Source: Toxorhynchites rutilus septentrionalis
Taxonomy: Eukaryota; Arthropoda; Insecta; Diptera; Culicidae
Reading direction: 5' to 3'
NCBI RefSeq assembly: GCF_029784135.1
Contig: NC_073746.1
Coordinates: 38,440,878 to 38,504,877 of the forward strand
DNA: 64,000 nt
Shown: positions 1 through 10,658 of the stretch, piece after piece
Layout: each line of letters opens with the position of its first letter
How positions within the stretch are numbered: the first letter of the stretch is position 1
Translations under genes and position numbers: made by a program
The notes under the pieces: generated by a model
What the model was told of the DNA's origin: nothing
What the model saw: the letters and a program-made list of their open reading frames with translations, nothing else
The model's database searches: none

Positions 1-409
1 TAAACGAAGATCAATACGGTCAACGCAAATAGCATGATTTTCATTTTGAATTCCGGGAATTGCGCTACCTACCGAATTTCAAGTAGTATCAAATTGTTTA
101 TTGTTCATTGTTTATGGTCTTCTCAGCAAAAAAAAGATATACAAATTTTATTTTCTTGTTGTCTGTAGTACACAGCATGCCCTTATTAGAAAAAAGTCGG
201 GGTGGTCTTGAACCGACCTCAAAAAAGTGGCCCTAAGCCGACCGACTCGGTTTTTGCTTTACTGTTGTTTACCACGTTCACTCAAGCGCTTGCCGTCAAT
301 GACTCACACAAGCCTGGCTCATCGGGCGGCGCTCACTACCGGGGTGACGCAGTTGATTGTACTATTAAACACCATTGAGTATTACCCATTACATACGAGG
401 GCAGTCCGA
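1..409. other. Intergenic DNA with a GGTCNTGAACCGACC-type motif
   Basis: No convincing gene. Positions 199-246 hold two close variants of one motif: GGTGGTCTTGAACCGACC and GTGGCCCTAAGCCGACC. The same motif pair, in another arrangement, recurs at 7701-7750 (AGTCCTAATCCGATC and GGTCCTGAACCGACCC), so this is probably the edge of a dispersed repeat. The 61-codon reading frame at 227-412 has no recognisable content and runs into the terminal repeat of the next element. Confidence 0.4.
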
Positions 410-411
410 TA

Positions 412-1694
412 AGTAGGGTAGGGCGGGGCTAGTTGGTCATAGGGGTAAGTTGGCCAGTGACGATATCTTGGAATCTGAGCGTCCAAAAAATTAGCGATCT
501 ATGGATGAAAAATAGCGAATATTGATATAAACAAATAAGCAAATCGGAAAAACTTTTTATTAAGTAGGCTAAAAAGACGGACATGGTTCCGATTTCGCCA
601 AAAATCATTCACAGTTTGCGCATTATAAAATGTGTTCTAAAACTGGTTAATAATCATGAAAAAAATCGGCTCAAACGTAAAACAAAGCTTTATTGTACGT
701 ATTAGCTTTAAGTGTTAATGGAAATCGCTTTTAAAATTATTTTTGTTGAATTTTCATGAATATTCTTTTTCATATATAGAGGGGCTAGTTGGTCACACAA
801 ATTGCTCGTTTGACAGCAACGCATATGAAATTTTCAGGTATGCCGTGTTTCATTACGCAAGCTATAAACAAATATAGAAAGCATATGTTTTACTGCTAAG
901 CCCAGTGTATTTGATTCGAGGCAACCACCACACAAACCACTTGCTATATAATTGTCATATTTATATTTTTTGCTGTAAAATTTTCATTAAATATAATAAA
1001 CGCTATCATTGAATATTAGAACTCACAATAATGCATTGAGTAATGTAGCATACCTGGAGGCTATTTCTATATACTTTGGGGCGAACGGTACAAATGTCAT
1101 CAAAACAAATGCAAGCGGTTGTACATCGCAGGGATGCCAGGTGATTTTTTTCAAAAGTCTTGACATGGTACGAGAAAATATCTTCACCATAATATCGGAG
1201 GAAAGTTCTTCACACAAAAACGGAACTGTGATAACTCTATTTGTTTATTTCAGCATTGAAATTTTGGTTCCACATAATAATTTAATAATGTCGTTAATAA
1301 CGTTAATAATTTAATAATGTCTGACTAATTCTCAACGATGATAATTCGAAATTTGTTTTTTTACTTGCTACATGATATTAGTTAACTGTTTTTGTTTTGA
1401 TTTAATTAATTTATTTATAATGAAGGAAACTTCTAATGGAAAAACGCTTATTATTTGCTCAAAAATAACATGCCTATTTACCCCGTGTGTGGGGTTAGTT
1501 GGTCAATTTATTCTGAAATATAAAAACGTTAAATAAAAGAAAAATGTCAAATAATTACTCTCTGGTTATTTTTCATTGAAAGGGTAAAAGGTAAGCTTCA
1601 TTATGGTACATAACATTCTAACGCAAAACTTCGTACTACGAAGTTATAACCAAATTTATTCAAAAATGACCAACTAGCCCCACCCTACCCTACT
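412..1694. mobile_element. TA-flanked inverted-repeat DNA element (pogo/Tigger-like ends), non-coding
   Basis: Positions 412-439 and 1667-1694 are inverted repeats of 28 bp with a single mismatch (AGTAGGGTAGGG at the tips). TA dinucleotides flank both ends (410-411 and 1695-1696), as expected for a TA-targeting Tc1/mariner/pogo element. The inner part of the terminal repeat, GGGGCTAGTTGGTCA, recurs inside the element at 781-795 and, with one change, at 1491-1505; a variant (GGGGTAAGTTGGCCA) lies at 442-456. The only internal reading frames are about 60-100 codons and match nothing I know, so this is probably a non-autonomous derivative. The boundaries are solid; the pogo assignment rests on the TA duplication and the shape of the tips. 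Confidence 0.72.
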
Positions 1695-1734
1695 TAGCCT
1701 ACAGAAAAAAAAAAAATTTTAGAATAGTGGTGAT

Positions 1735-1965
1735 TTATTTCTCAATAAAGTCTCCTTTTAGCTCGATACACTTGGCCCAGCGATACTCCAACTTCTTTAA
1801 TCCATCTGAAAAATACGTTCTCTCGAAGTCTGCAAAGTAGGCCTCCGTGGCGGCAATGACCTCCTCATTGGAAACAAAAAAAAAATCGCGCGGGGCCAAA
1901 TCTAGAGAATACCGTGGATGGGGCAGCAGTTCGTAATGCAATTCGACCAAATTGGCAAAACAAAA
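1735..1965 (-). pseudogene. mariner transposase C-terminal fragment
   Basis: The minus-strand frame ends in a stop at 1735 and encodes the C-terminal end of a mariner (DD34D) transposase. It has LLPHPRYSLDLAPRDFF, which carries the third catalytic aspartate, then SNEEVIAATEAYFADFE and a C-terminus reading KCIELKGDFIEK. About 14 residues that normally lie between the DFF and SNEEV blocks are missing, so there is a small internal deletion as well as loss of the N-terminal three quarters. No terminal repeats are visible on either side. The fragment sits between two TA-flanked elements, the one ending at 1694 and the one starting at 2029. It is dead. Confidence 0.82.
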
Positions 1966-2028
1966 CTACGAGTCCGATTCGGCTGAATTTATGAATTTTA
2001 ACAGTAGCCGTTTACGATTAATGTACTA

Positions 2029-3330
2029 AAGTCTTGTCCAGTTAGAATCCGTACGCGTTGCACATTTTACAGCGGCACAGTCAGTGGCCGCTGCAAGAAA
2101 GTTTTTACAGCGGTTTGTTTACAAATGTTTCCTCTTCTGGTGGTAAAAGTTTCAAATTTTTTCGTGCCGTAAGTCCGGAGTTATTCCACATGGAAGACAG
2201 AAGAAGAAAATTAATCTTGCACACCCACGTTGACAATCCAACGTGGTCGGGTGCGAAGATCGCGAAACAGTTGGATATCGCTAAAACTACCGTATGTGAT
2301 GTGCTCAGACGATTCCGCGAGCGGAACAGCGTGGACCGGGCGGTTCAAAAGAAGCGTCGAAGCGGAACCTACGATCGTCAGCTGAATTGGAAGGTGTTGA
2401 GAACCGTCAGAGCAAACCCTGGACTGTCCGAACATGATATCGCTCAGAAATACGGTGCCGCTCGTAGTACCGTTCGACGAATCATTCACCGAGCTGGACT
2501 TCATTCCTACAAAGCAATCAAGCAACCAAATAGGACGATGAAGCAGAGTCTAGTGACGAAAACTCGCGCTCGTAAGTTGTATTATCAGGTACTAACGAAG
2601 TACCATGGATGCCTGCTCCAGGATGACGAAACTTATGTAAAAATGGACTTCGGCCAACTTCCGGGACAAAAATTTTATCTTTCCACGGCACGAGGCGATG
2701 TCCCCGCCAAATTCAAGTTCATGTTCATGGACAAATTTGCCAAGAAGATGATGATCTGGCAGGGTATATGCACCTGTGGTGCGAAGACGCCGGTTTTCAT
2801 CACTACAAAGACCATGGATTCGAAATTGTACAAGGAAGAGTGCCTGAAGGAGCGTGTGTTGCCTTTCATAAAGGCACACAATGGTCCCGTTAAGTTTTGG
2901 CCTGACTTAGCGAGTTGCCACTATAGCCGGGAGGTTCTCCAGTGGTACCGCGACAACGGGGTGGATTTTATCGAGAAGGAGTTCAACCCACCAAACTGCC
3001 CCCAATTCCGCCCAATTGAAAAATATTGGGCGATTATGAAGCGGAAGCTAAAGAAGACCGGAAAAATGGCTCGGGACGCTGCAGGGATGACCAGATTCTG
3101 GAAAAAACTGGCCACAGAGGTCGACACTGCCGCTGTGCAACGTTTGATGGGAGGAATCACCAGAAAAGTGAGAAGTTTCATCAGAAATGAAGAAAAATAA
3201 TTTTAAGGACATTTTTTTGTAAAAGTGCAAGAATATATCTTTCTTTTGGTTGATCACTCTTTTTTGTATGTCATTCTATCTCCGAGATATAAATGATTTC
3301 TTCCGTACGGATTCTAACTGGACAAGACTT
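2029..3330 (+). mobile_element. Complete ITmD37E-type Tc1/mariner transposon
   Basis: Perfect 27-bp terminal inverted repeats lie at 2029-2055 and 3304-3330 (tips AAGTCTTGTCCAGTTAGAAT). TA target duplications are at 2027-2028 and 3331-3332. The 1302-bp element carries one long uninterrupted transposase frame. Identical terminal repeats, flanking TA and an open frame point to recent transposition. This is the best candidate in the window for an autonomous DNA transposon. Confidence 0.95.
2190..3200 (+). CDS. Tc1/mariner-superfamily transposase, DD37E type
   Basis: This is a 336-residue cut-and-paste transposase that would bind its own terminal repeats and move the element through TA sites in the nucleus. 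I chose the ATG at 2190 (MEDRRRKLIL). The frame is open upstream to 2058, but that start lies just inside the terminal repeat and would add 44 residues with no family resemblance. Two helix-turn-helix regions fall at about residues 18-45 and 78-105. The catalytic triad reads LLQDDETYV (first Asp at 145/146), FWPDLASCHYS (Asp239) and FRPIEKYW (Glu277). Exactly 37 residues separate Asp239 from Glu277, which is the DD37E spacing known from mosquito ITmD37E elements. Length is normal for the family and there is no internal stop. Activity is an inference from integrity. Confidence 0.95.
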   Translation: MEDRRRKLILHTHVDNPTWSGAKIAKQLDIAKTTVCDVLRRFRERNSVDRAVQKKRRSGTYDRQLNWKVLRTVRANPGLSEHDIAQKYGAARSTVRRIIHRAGLHSYKAIKQPNRTMKQSLVTKTRARKLYYQVLTKYHGCLLQDDETYVKMDFGQLPGQKFYLSTARGDVPAKFKFMFMDKFAKKMMIWQGICTCGAKTPVFITTKTMDSKLYKEECLKERVLPFIKAHNGPVKFWPDLASCHYSREVLQWYRDNGVDFIEKEFNPPNCPQFRPIEKYWAIMKRKLKKTGKMARDAAGMTRFWKKLATEVDTAAVQRLMGGITRKVRSFIRNEEK

Positions 3331-3332
3331 TA

Positions 3333-3989
3333 CACGATAAGTAATCTCTCTTGCGATACTGACACCATCGGGCGATGAGGCTAAGTACTCATCGGACCGC
3401 CCTCGTACATTATTAGGGGTGCATGTCACTTCTGGCCGATCGAAAGTAGATTCGCTCCAAAAAATAAAAATAAAATATTTGAATGTCGGGGATGTGAATA
3501 TTCTCGGCACTGGTCTGAAGATGAGTTTATATTAGATGATAAGTTTTAGTGGGGATATCAGCAAATTTAGAGAAAATATGTTAGTTTAGGGTTACGACTA
3601 CGTGCTTTAAATAACACCAAATAAGTTTCATTCAAATTCTAGCAATCTAAAACTACCTTCGGGCCTTCTAATCTGATAGAGAATAGTTTGGGTCCCAAAC
3701 TCGATTATCGTTACTGGTCCTCATTGTAAATTTGGTATCGTGTATGACAATAACCGATCATGCATTGGCATTGCTGAACATAGCTACGAAGCTGAAACAA
3801 ATTGCCTAAACCTTCAAGTATTAAAATCAATTTTCAAAAACGTTTGTTCGCGCATCATTCGGAAACTCATCGTACGTTTTGAGCCTGTTGTACTATATAA
3901 CAACAAAAAATCGCGTTGACGCATTTAGCTTCATATTCCGTATGAGGCGAAAATGAAAATGGAGAAACTATTCATTCAGCCTTCATATA
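3333..3989. other. Intergenic DNA with one member of a dispersed repeat
   Basis: No gene seen. Positions 3585-3705 resemble 29040-29165 in the same orientation: both contain ACTAC(G/A)TGCTTTAA, a CATTCAAATT block, TTCGGGCCTTC and AGAATAGTTTG in the same order. The pair is diverged by small gaps. I see no terminal repeats that would tell what kind of element it comes from. Confidence 0.45.
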
Positions 3990-3991
3990 TA

Positions 3992-4937
3992 GGGTAAGTT
4001 GGGGTGATTAGGACACACGGGGTAATTTGGACCATCCCTTTATTTCGAAAAGTACGGCTCAACTTGGATTTTTTATAATGTCATCTCCTTATATTGTTGA
4101 ACTGTATGTACCTATCGTAAAAAAAACCTTTGGTAAATTTTACCAGGTTTACCAGGTATTCGGGTATTGTTCATGCAAAGCAAGCATTTTGATTGTCAGA
4201 AAATATAAGTTTTCGTGGTTTTAAAGCTTTTTCCGACGATTGAACAAACTTTTCGTGTATTGTGCAATAAAGTTCTGTTCGCCTACAGAAGAGGAACAAT
4301 TTGATGCTGTGAAACTGTAAGTTTGATCAATAATATATATAATTAATATAAATTTAATTTTTGCATGTTGTGTGGGGTGACATGGAAACTTTTCTGTAGG
4401 GTGAATTGGTCATACAGTTTTGAAGCTTTTCGTTGGTCTAAATGATTCCGGATGCCGTGGAACTAAAAAGAAGGATGTACAGAAGATTTTTCTTTGAACA
4501 AGCACCGAAAGTGTTTGAAAATGTTCGAACAACAGTGAAAAGATTCATGCAGAATTCGAAATGGTCTCAACGCAATTTTTCTGGTCTGGCTTCTGACCAA
4601 GACAACTGGTATCGAACAGAACACTGTTACTGATTGTAATATTATCCCAAATTACTTCACATAAGCATAAGTATGTTTTTTCGATGAGACACAGACATGA
4701 CCAAATCACTACAGAGACATTCCAAATTACCCCGCATCAAATTTTAATGTCCGAAAATCACCTCTTTTATTTTATGATATATTTGATAGTATGGAGCTTG
4801 TTTTGATAATTAAACATTATTTATTGAGAGAAATCAAGTGTAGCTCAGTGTTCAATGTGACATTTTTTATTTAGACCGTATTGGTTTGAAAATAATAGGC
4901 GATTTGCTTAGAAGGTTCAAACTATCCCCACTTACCC
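3992..4937. mobile_element. TA-flanked short-terminal-repeat DNA element with iterated motif
   Basis: The ends are GGGTAAGTTGGGG (3992-4004) and its inverted counterpart CCCCACTTACCC (4926-4937), flanked by TA at 3990-3991 and 4938-4939. Variants of the end sequence recur inside: GGGGTAATTTGGACCA at 4019, GGGGTGACATGGAAAC at 4374, GGGTGAATTGGTCA at 4399, and inverted TTCCAAATTACCCC at 4720-4733. The reading frames at 4027-4224 and 4442-4633 are short and unrecognised. The organisation resembles the 412-1694 element without close sequence identity. It is probably a non-autonomous pogo/Tigger-type element. Confidence 0.6.
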
Positions 4938-4939
4938 TA

Positions 4940-5929
4940 CTTTTCGTTATTCTGTTCATACAGAACGCAGGAGGCATCTCGTCCAGGGTTACTGAGGGCA
5001 GTTTTCGTCGTAATATGCACCATCCGACGATGAATCATCATCTTTCTGCCATCATCGCTCGATTGTGATGGAGATGTTGGAGTGAACCAGCAAACAATCT
5101 AATCGGTCCTTTTCAGGGGCAGTAAATTATTATCAAAGAACGGAATTTTTTCAACATATCCAAAATCATTATGCAACAAACAGCCTAACGTAATTCTAAG
5201 CCAGATGCGATCGTATCTCGCACAAAACCCTCAAGTAACTTATTTCGCAGCGGTACTTTCGCGGCGAAAGTTCAATGTTGTACTACGGGCCCTCGGCTAC
5301 CATCAAATATTTTCTCGGCAATTCATTGAATCTGTTGTGATCTGTAGCCCACAACAAGTAAAATGAATGGTTAAGAATATATTAACATCCTTAAACAATA
5401 TCTTTCTCCAAGAAGGGAACCAAAAAGATGGCATTCTAGCTGGGAATGTTACTTGACTAATAAAATTGAATTCATGGATTGTCCCAAAATCAGGGGAGAC
5501 ACGATTAACCCTTTGCGGTAGTTTGTCTGCTCATAGCCACCGCAGTTAGGGAGTATAGTAATCTCATACCTTTTCCAACAATGTTGATACATTCACACTT
5601 TTTCTAAAAGAATTTCAATGTCTAGTAAACTTGTTCACGAATCAAAACGTTGCAACTATGCATAATAGATAACAGTACTAATTATAAACAAAAGTTGAAA
5701 CAGAAAAAAATCCAAAGCAACCTTTTATTGATGAACAGCGAATGGAGCAGTTGTTTGCTCAACTTGTGATAAGTTACAATTCAAGTTAGTGATTCTCTAA
5801 TTATTTTTTTTTAATTTTCAAGAGAGAAATGCGAAAAGCGAAATAGCACTGCTTGTGTAGCGTTCTGGTGAGGGTAACACAATTGAATCAGCGCTCTCCA
5901 GCTGCTTCTACTAAGCAACGCAAACCATC
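4940..5929. other. Intergenic DNA with a histone-stem-loop-like motif
   Basis: No gene recognised. Positions 5105-5120 read GGTCCTTTTCAGGGGC, one or two bases away from the 16-nt histone mRNA 3' stem-loop consensus (six-base arm, four-base loop, six-base arm). No histone coding sequence is visible upstream, where I looked for H1, H2A, H2B, H3 and H4 C-termini. It is most likely part of a repeat rather than a working histone gene end. The rest is unremarkable AT-rich DNA. Confidence 0.35.
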
Positions 5930-6010
5930 GGCCCTTTTCGAGGCCACTAAATGTTTTACTAACGTATTATTTCTCAGGTTTTGTTGTATTCTGAAATAAT
6001 ATCCGAAGCG
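5930..6010 (+). repeat. Repeat member: histone-like stem-loop followed by AATAATATCCGAAG block
   Basis: GGCCCTTTTCGAGGCC at 5930-5945 is a degenerate version of the histone 3' stem-loop. It is followed, about 50 bases later, by ATTCTGAAATAATATCCGAAG. The same order on the minus strand is seen at 55517-55665, and the second block recurs at 57885-58010. The copy here lacks the ACGACCGC block found at the far end of the other members, so it is partial. Confidence 0.45.
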
Positions 6011-8186
6011 AACTGAATAAAATCAGTTCGCATTCCTGGAAACCAAGTATGATATCAGGGCATGTAATGTACACAGCCGGCAAGGGTTTGCCGCCTCATT
6101 AAGTTGTGAATGCAATTATATCTGGATCAACGCCTCTTATGGATGTTCATCATTTGCAAGCTTTCCCACTCAAACTCGACAAACTGAAGAACGAATGTTG
6201 ATTCTGCTGGAGCACTTCTAAATTGACCTGAAAAACCATCGGAAACAATAACAAGTTCGCACTGCTCCCATTGACAATGGTTACCACTAGTAGTGTCACT
6301 CCCGGATGAAGCAAATCCAGCACAACATCGCACGATCAGGGGGGAGGCGTGTTCACAAATCGTGAAGGAAGTTGACTGTTTTTAAGTGATTCTCAGTGCT
6401 GCTACGAGTGCATACATTTGCTGTTATCCCATCGAGGGAATCGAGGGAGCAGCATATCACTAGCAAAACTTTCCTGTTCCACTTGAATCACTACCAGCTG
6501 CACTCATCCTGAAACGAGCTTTCAGATGCAACTCAAGACGGTTTTCTTTTCTCGCTGGCTGCTTTTCCCATCGTTAGCGGTTGCTTTCCTGGTCCTCCTG
6601 GGTGGGAAATAAATTGCGAGCACTTGTCTTCGGAATCCAATTATTCAATCTGACTGATTTTTTGCTTGACTGCCGAAGGAGAAAAAGCTATCGATGAATT
6701 TGATTTTACTCTGTCTGCTGATTTCCTTTGAGTACGTTCTCTGGCAGTTCACATTTCAAAATATCATATGGAATCGATGTCCTAATTGAACTTTAAATCA
6801 CGACAGAGAGTAAAACTGTATTGATTTTTATTTTGAGTCGAAAGGTTGCAATTTGAGTCTTACTTTCTGTCTCTGTACGATATGCGAAATTTGAAACGAC
6901 TATTTTTTTATTTGAATAAACACAATCATTATAAAAATTCATGTGGTCAAGTAAAATATATCATCTCATAGTTTCAATTGCGAAAGCCGCGGGGAATTAA
7001 TTCAGCACGAATAGCAAATAAACTCATCAAACAATTGATCCCCGCTGTCTACTAGCCAGACGATCGTTTTCCGCACTTGATGCAAACTGGCGGCTTCATT
7101 AAATAATGAGCAACTCTAAAAATACAATTCGCCATTTCGTTGGAGCTGGGAAAACGAGGCAACAACATTCACAAGACTATCAATCGCTCAGGACACTAAA
7201 AATAGCCCCTCGGCATGTTTCACAATGGAAAGCTCTTAGTGCTAAGAGGAAAATCGAAACTACCCAGAGGAAGGTAGGGTGTGCCAGACTCAACCGCAGT
7301 CTTGTAGAGAGTCGAGAGCACAAAGTAATATCTTTATGAATATTTAATAACAGAAGAAACTGAGCTTATAACAGTTGTCAATGCATAGTAATGTGCGGTG
7401 AACTGTTCCGGCTGTATTCTAGGAATATAAATTGAACCATGATGATACTCAAGATGGAACTGATGAGATAACTACATCTGCTCGTGCATTTGAAGTTTAA
7501 TCACCGAGTAATGCTCCAGAGGAGAATGTTAGCAGGGGTCCATAGTTAATCTGATGTGCAATATATTGAACTCAGAATTTGAACTCCAATTGAACTCCAA
7601 TTCGTCACAATTTTTTTTATTAAACACAATGATTCATTGTTTTTCATTAAACTGAATGCGCTTTTATATTGGGTTTTAGCATAAGACTTGAGAGATCAGT
7701 AGGGGAAGGTAGTCCTAATCCGATCGATGGTCCTGAACCGACCCATTTTGGAGCACGAGAGTGGCGACACTTACCAAACTTTTAATAGTGTCAAATGAAA
7801 GGTGTCATAACACTGACAGTTTTGTTGACCATGTTTACCATTTTCTTGCTCCATTCATTCTAGCGTTTTGACGGCATTTTATGTTTGCAATGTCTAAAAA
7901 CTTGAAACATTATTCTAAAGCGAGAAATTGAAATATCTGTGATATAACCGCAAGGTGGACGTAGGTCTAACATCGGCTTAGCAATCAATAAGTAACAAGC
8001 ATTTAACTCTTAGTCGTTTCATCTTTCGAATAAAGTGATCATCATACCACTTCGTATAGCCGGAAAAGAATTATTAACACTCAAAGGAGGAATCGATTCC
8101 TCCTGAACATTCGATAACAGAACTGCTGCTTTTAGTAGTAGATTTGTGTGATTTCAATAGCCTGTTTTCAAAGCAATTTTCAACAC
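6011..8186. other. Gene-poor intergenic DNA
   Basis: I see no supportable gene. The reading frames at 6127-6333 and 7106-7339 are short and without family resemblance. Positions 7701-7750 carry the GGTCCTGAACCGACCC motif also seen near 200-246. The remainder holds nothing I can name. Confidence 0.5.
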
Positions 8187-8468
8187 GTTGAGCCTCGAAT
8201 TGTTCTTACTACGCTTTACATTCAGCCCGCATCAAGAGCACTTGCACAATATCAGTGTCGGTCCCCGCTCCCAAAAATATTTAGTGTATAAGATGAAAAT
8301 AGTCAGAAATTCGACTGAAAAGTAGTAACATATCGTAAAACATCCAAAACCAAACAATTTTTATATATTCCCTTATTTTGTAACTATCAGTCCCAGTGAT
8401 CTACGTTATTCTAACGAAAAGCTCAACGTTAGCCCCTAGGGACCGACACGGAGCTTAACGTGTTAAAC
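8187..8468. mobile_element. MITE-like repeat with AACACGTTNAGC ends
   Basis: The left edge AACACGTTGAGCCTCG (about 8190) is matched in inverted orientation by the right edge ending GAGCTTAACGTGTTAAAC (to 8468). GTGTCGGTCCC occurs just inside both ends. The right half (8281-8468) is closely related to 29580-29797, including a shared CCCTAGGGACCGACACG stretch and the same AACGTGTTAAAC finish. TTAA at the right tip would fit a piggyBac-type target, but the left tip has TTCA, so the target duplication is not intact. Confidence 0.45.
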
Positions 8469-10658
8469 AATTAAAATCGGTTGGCCGAGAGGTATTACCG
8501 TTCAAAACCTTGCACTCCGGTACAGAAATGAGAGACGTAGTCCTACGTGAACGTCGTGTGCTGAAAGGCGAAATGAACAAATAAAAGAGTCTTTTTCAAA
8601 AACGTCAAAATATTTTAATGTAGTGGAGCAGACATCTCTTTCTCTCAGACTGAACGTCAGCTTGGGATTGTACCCAAAGAAAAAGTCCAAACTGTCAACG
8701 GATATCGAACCAAGACCGGCCGGAGTGCAAGCCTGTTTACACGACCACACTAGCCACTGGTGCTGTTGCATAAATGAGTGATAATATTACACCTCATTAT
8801 AAAATGAAGTTGAAAAGTGTTTTCTAAGAGTAAAAAGGAGAGCATAAACGTGCGTCTTTATCCTTCTCGGTCTGAGTGGTGTATATGGCAAAGTAGGGGA
8901 AAAGCTTTATCGCATGCTTATTTGCAATGTTTCTCTTGTTTCCCTAGCTTATATTGCTGTAGCAAATGATACACCAGTATGGGGGAGTAGCACATTTTCT
9001 CTCATTTTGAGGCTCATTTAATGTAATAAATCGGGATGCTAAAATATGTGCTAAAAATTAATTTTGAGTGTAGGCTATTTCGATTTCTTATGGTTTGCTC
9101 ATCAAAACAAGCCATTTAAATTTATTTTATTAGGCTCATTTAGCGACCTAAAGCAACATCTTGAATTTGTTGTTGAATTGTCGTGAAATATTTCATTTAG
9201 TAAATTTATAAGTATGCGATATTTTTCTCAAAAAAAAAACTTCAACCGAACATCTAAATTGAAAGTATAACAAACGAAATAGTTTTCTCAGTGGCATTGA
9301 GTTACTTTTTTTAGTGTTTTGTATTTATAATCTATTCATTCGTTCAATCAACTGCAATTTTTATTTTTATATGCATGTATTTTCCTAAAATCTTTCTTAT
9401 AAGCCACGGTCAACGATATTGAAGATCTTTTATTTTCTGTAAACATTGTAAATGGAAAGCTCGTAGCGTAACAAAAAAGTGTTTCCGTAATCGTTTCGTA
9501 ACAAACATCGTGTTTTTTCAAGAACTCATTGCAATAAATATAAAAAACATCAAGATTGATGTTCATGATATGCATTATGTAAATTAGAATAGAGTTACAT
9601 GATTTATCGAACAAAACGAAAATAATAATTTAACAGCTTAACTTTTATTTTAGTTCGATAAGTTCGATTGTTAATATATTTATGAAAATCATCTGGCAAC
9701 CATCTCTTGCGCTCACACGCGACAAAATACCCTCCGAAAAGTTTCAACGCATTGAAATCCACATCGCATCGCGTTAACTATGTCCTCGGCCCTAGTAGCC
9801 TTTGAATAACTACTTTATATTAACTTATTAACTTTGGGCATTTGTGTGCACAACTAGGCACGCTTGTATTTGTCGTTAACCGCTGTCCTTTAAGGTGAAG
9901 GTGGAAGCTAGCCATTGTAGTAGTATAGGTAAACCCAAGAGTAAAAATGGGGTAATAGTGTTTGTGAGAGAAGAGCAAAGCACACGTAAATAGATCAACT
10001 CACTTATCAGACTGTGTGGCGCTTCATGGACACGAGTTTTTGAATACATTTAAAAAAAATAACAATTCAATACTAAAGCAAAATGTATGAACGATATGTT
10101 CCAATTGCAAATATAAATATATAAAGAAGGTGTATTTGCATATGAAGTAAAATTCTGATAATACGCAAGCGTAACATGAGCAAATTTATAACACATGCGA
10201 ATTGGGGCTCTTTTGGTATTAACAAGTTCTTCCGCATAATAACTCAATGTTGATAATTCCTTAATATTTTCCTTCGTTGATCGTATTCACATATTCATGT
10301 TGGAGAGCCTTAACCCTTCTCTTCGTTGGCCGAGGCATTTAGATTGAATTTAATACTTTTCCGTTTACTGTTTTTGAAAGCATAGGCAGCCGTGGCAGTG
10401 TTCCGAGCTCTGCAATACAATTTTCTTACCCAATGTTAAAGTTGCAGAACTTACATTATAGATCCAATAAACGTAAAAATAATAATTGTGTTGCTATCAA
10501 CACAATTTTGTTTGCTATGACTCAGGAATAACATTTTATTGAGTGGTTTTTATATCTGTTTCGATGATGTTGTCTGGCATCAGTGTTGAAAAAATAACGA
10601 TGCTTCCACCAATACAAACAAAACCATTACTGAAGATTGAAAAACGAAAATTCAACTT
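8469..10658. other. Gene-poor DNA with repeat fragments
   Basis: No gene is supported. Two items stand out. A 14-bp near-perfect palindrome ACGTAGTCCTACGT lies at 8535-8548. Two blocks (9239-9312 and about 9750-9795) are inverted copies of 13116-13188 and about 12912-12945. The 89-codon minus-strand frame at 8502-8771 and the frame at 9348-9614 show no recognisable domain. Confidence 0.45.
9239..9312 (-). repeat. Inverted copy of the 13116-13188 repeat
   Basis: Read forward, this stretch (TTCAACCGAACATCTAAATT and on through TTTTCTCAGTGGCATT) matches the reverse complement of 13116-13188 across about 73 bases with a handful of changes. Some 440 bases further on, a second block containing TATGTCCTCGGCC matches the reverse complement of 12912-12945. 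The two loci are therefore diverged copies of one element in opposite orientation, with different spacing between the blocks. Confidence 0.6.

Noticed and set aside
1009..1314. 101-codon frame inside the 412-1694 element as a transposase
   Set aside because: No DDE motif or helix-turn-helix is visible and the frame is too short.
5930..5945. Functional histone gene 3' end
   Set aside because: The stem has a mismatch and a wobble pair, and no histone coding sequence lies upstream; the motif is part of a dispersed repeat.
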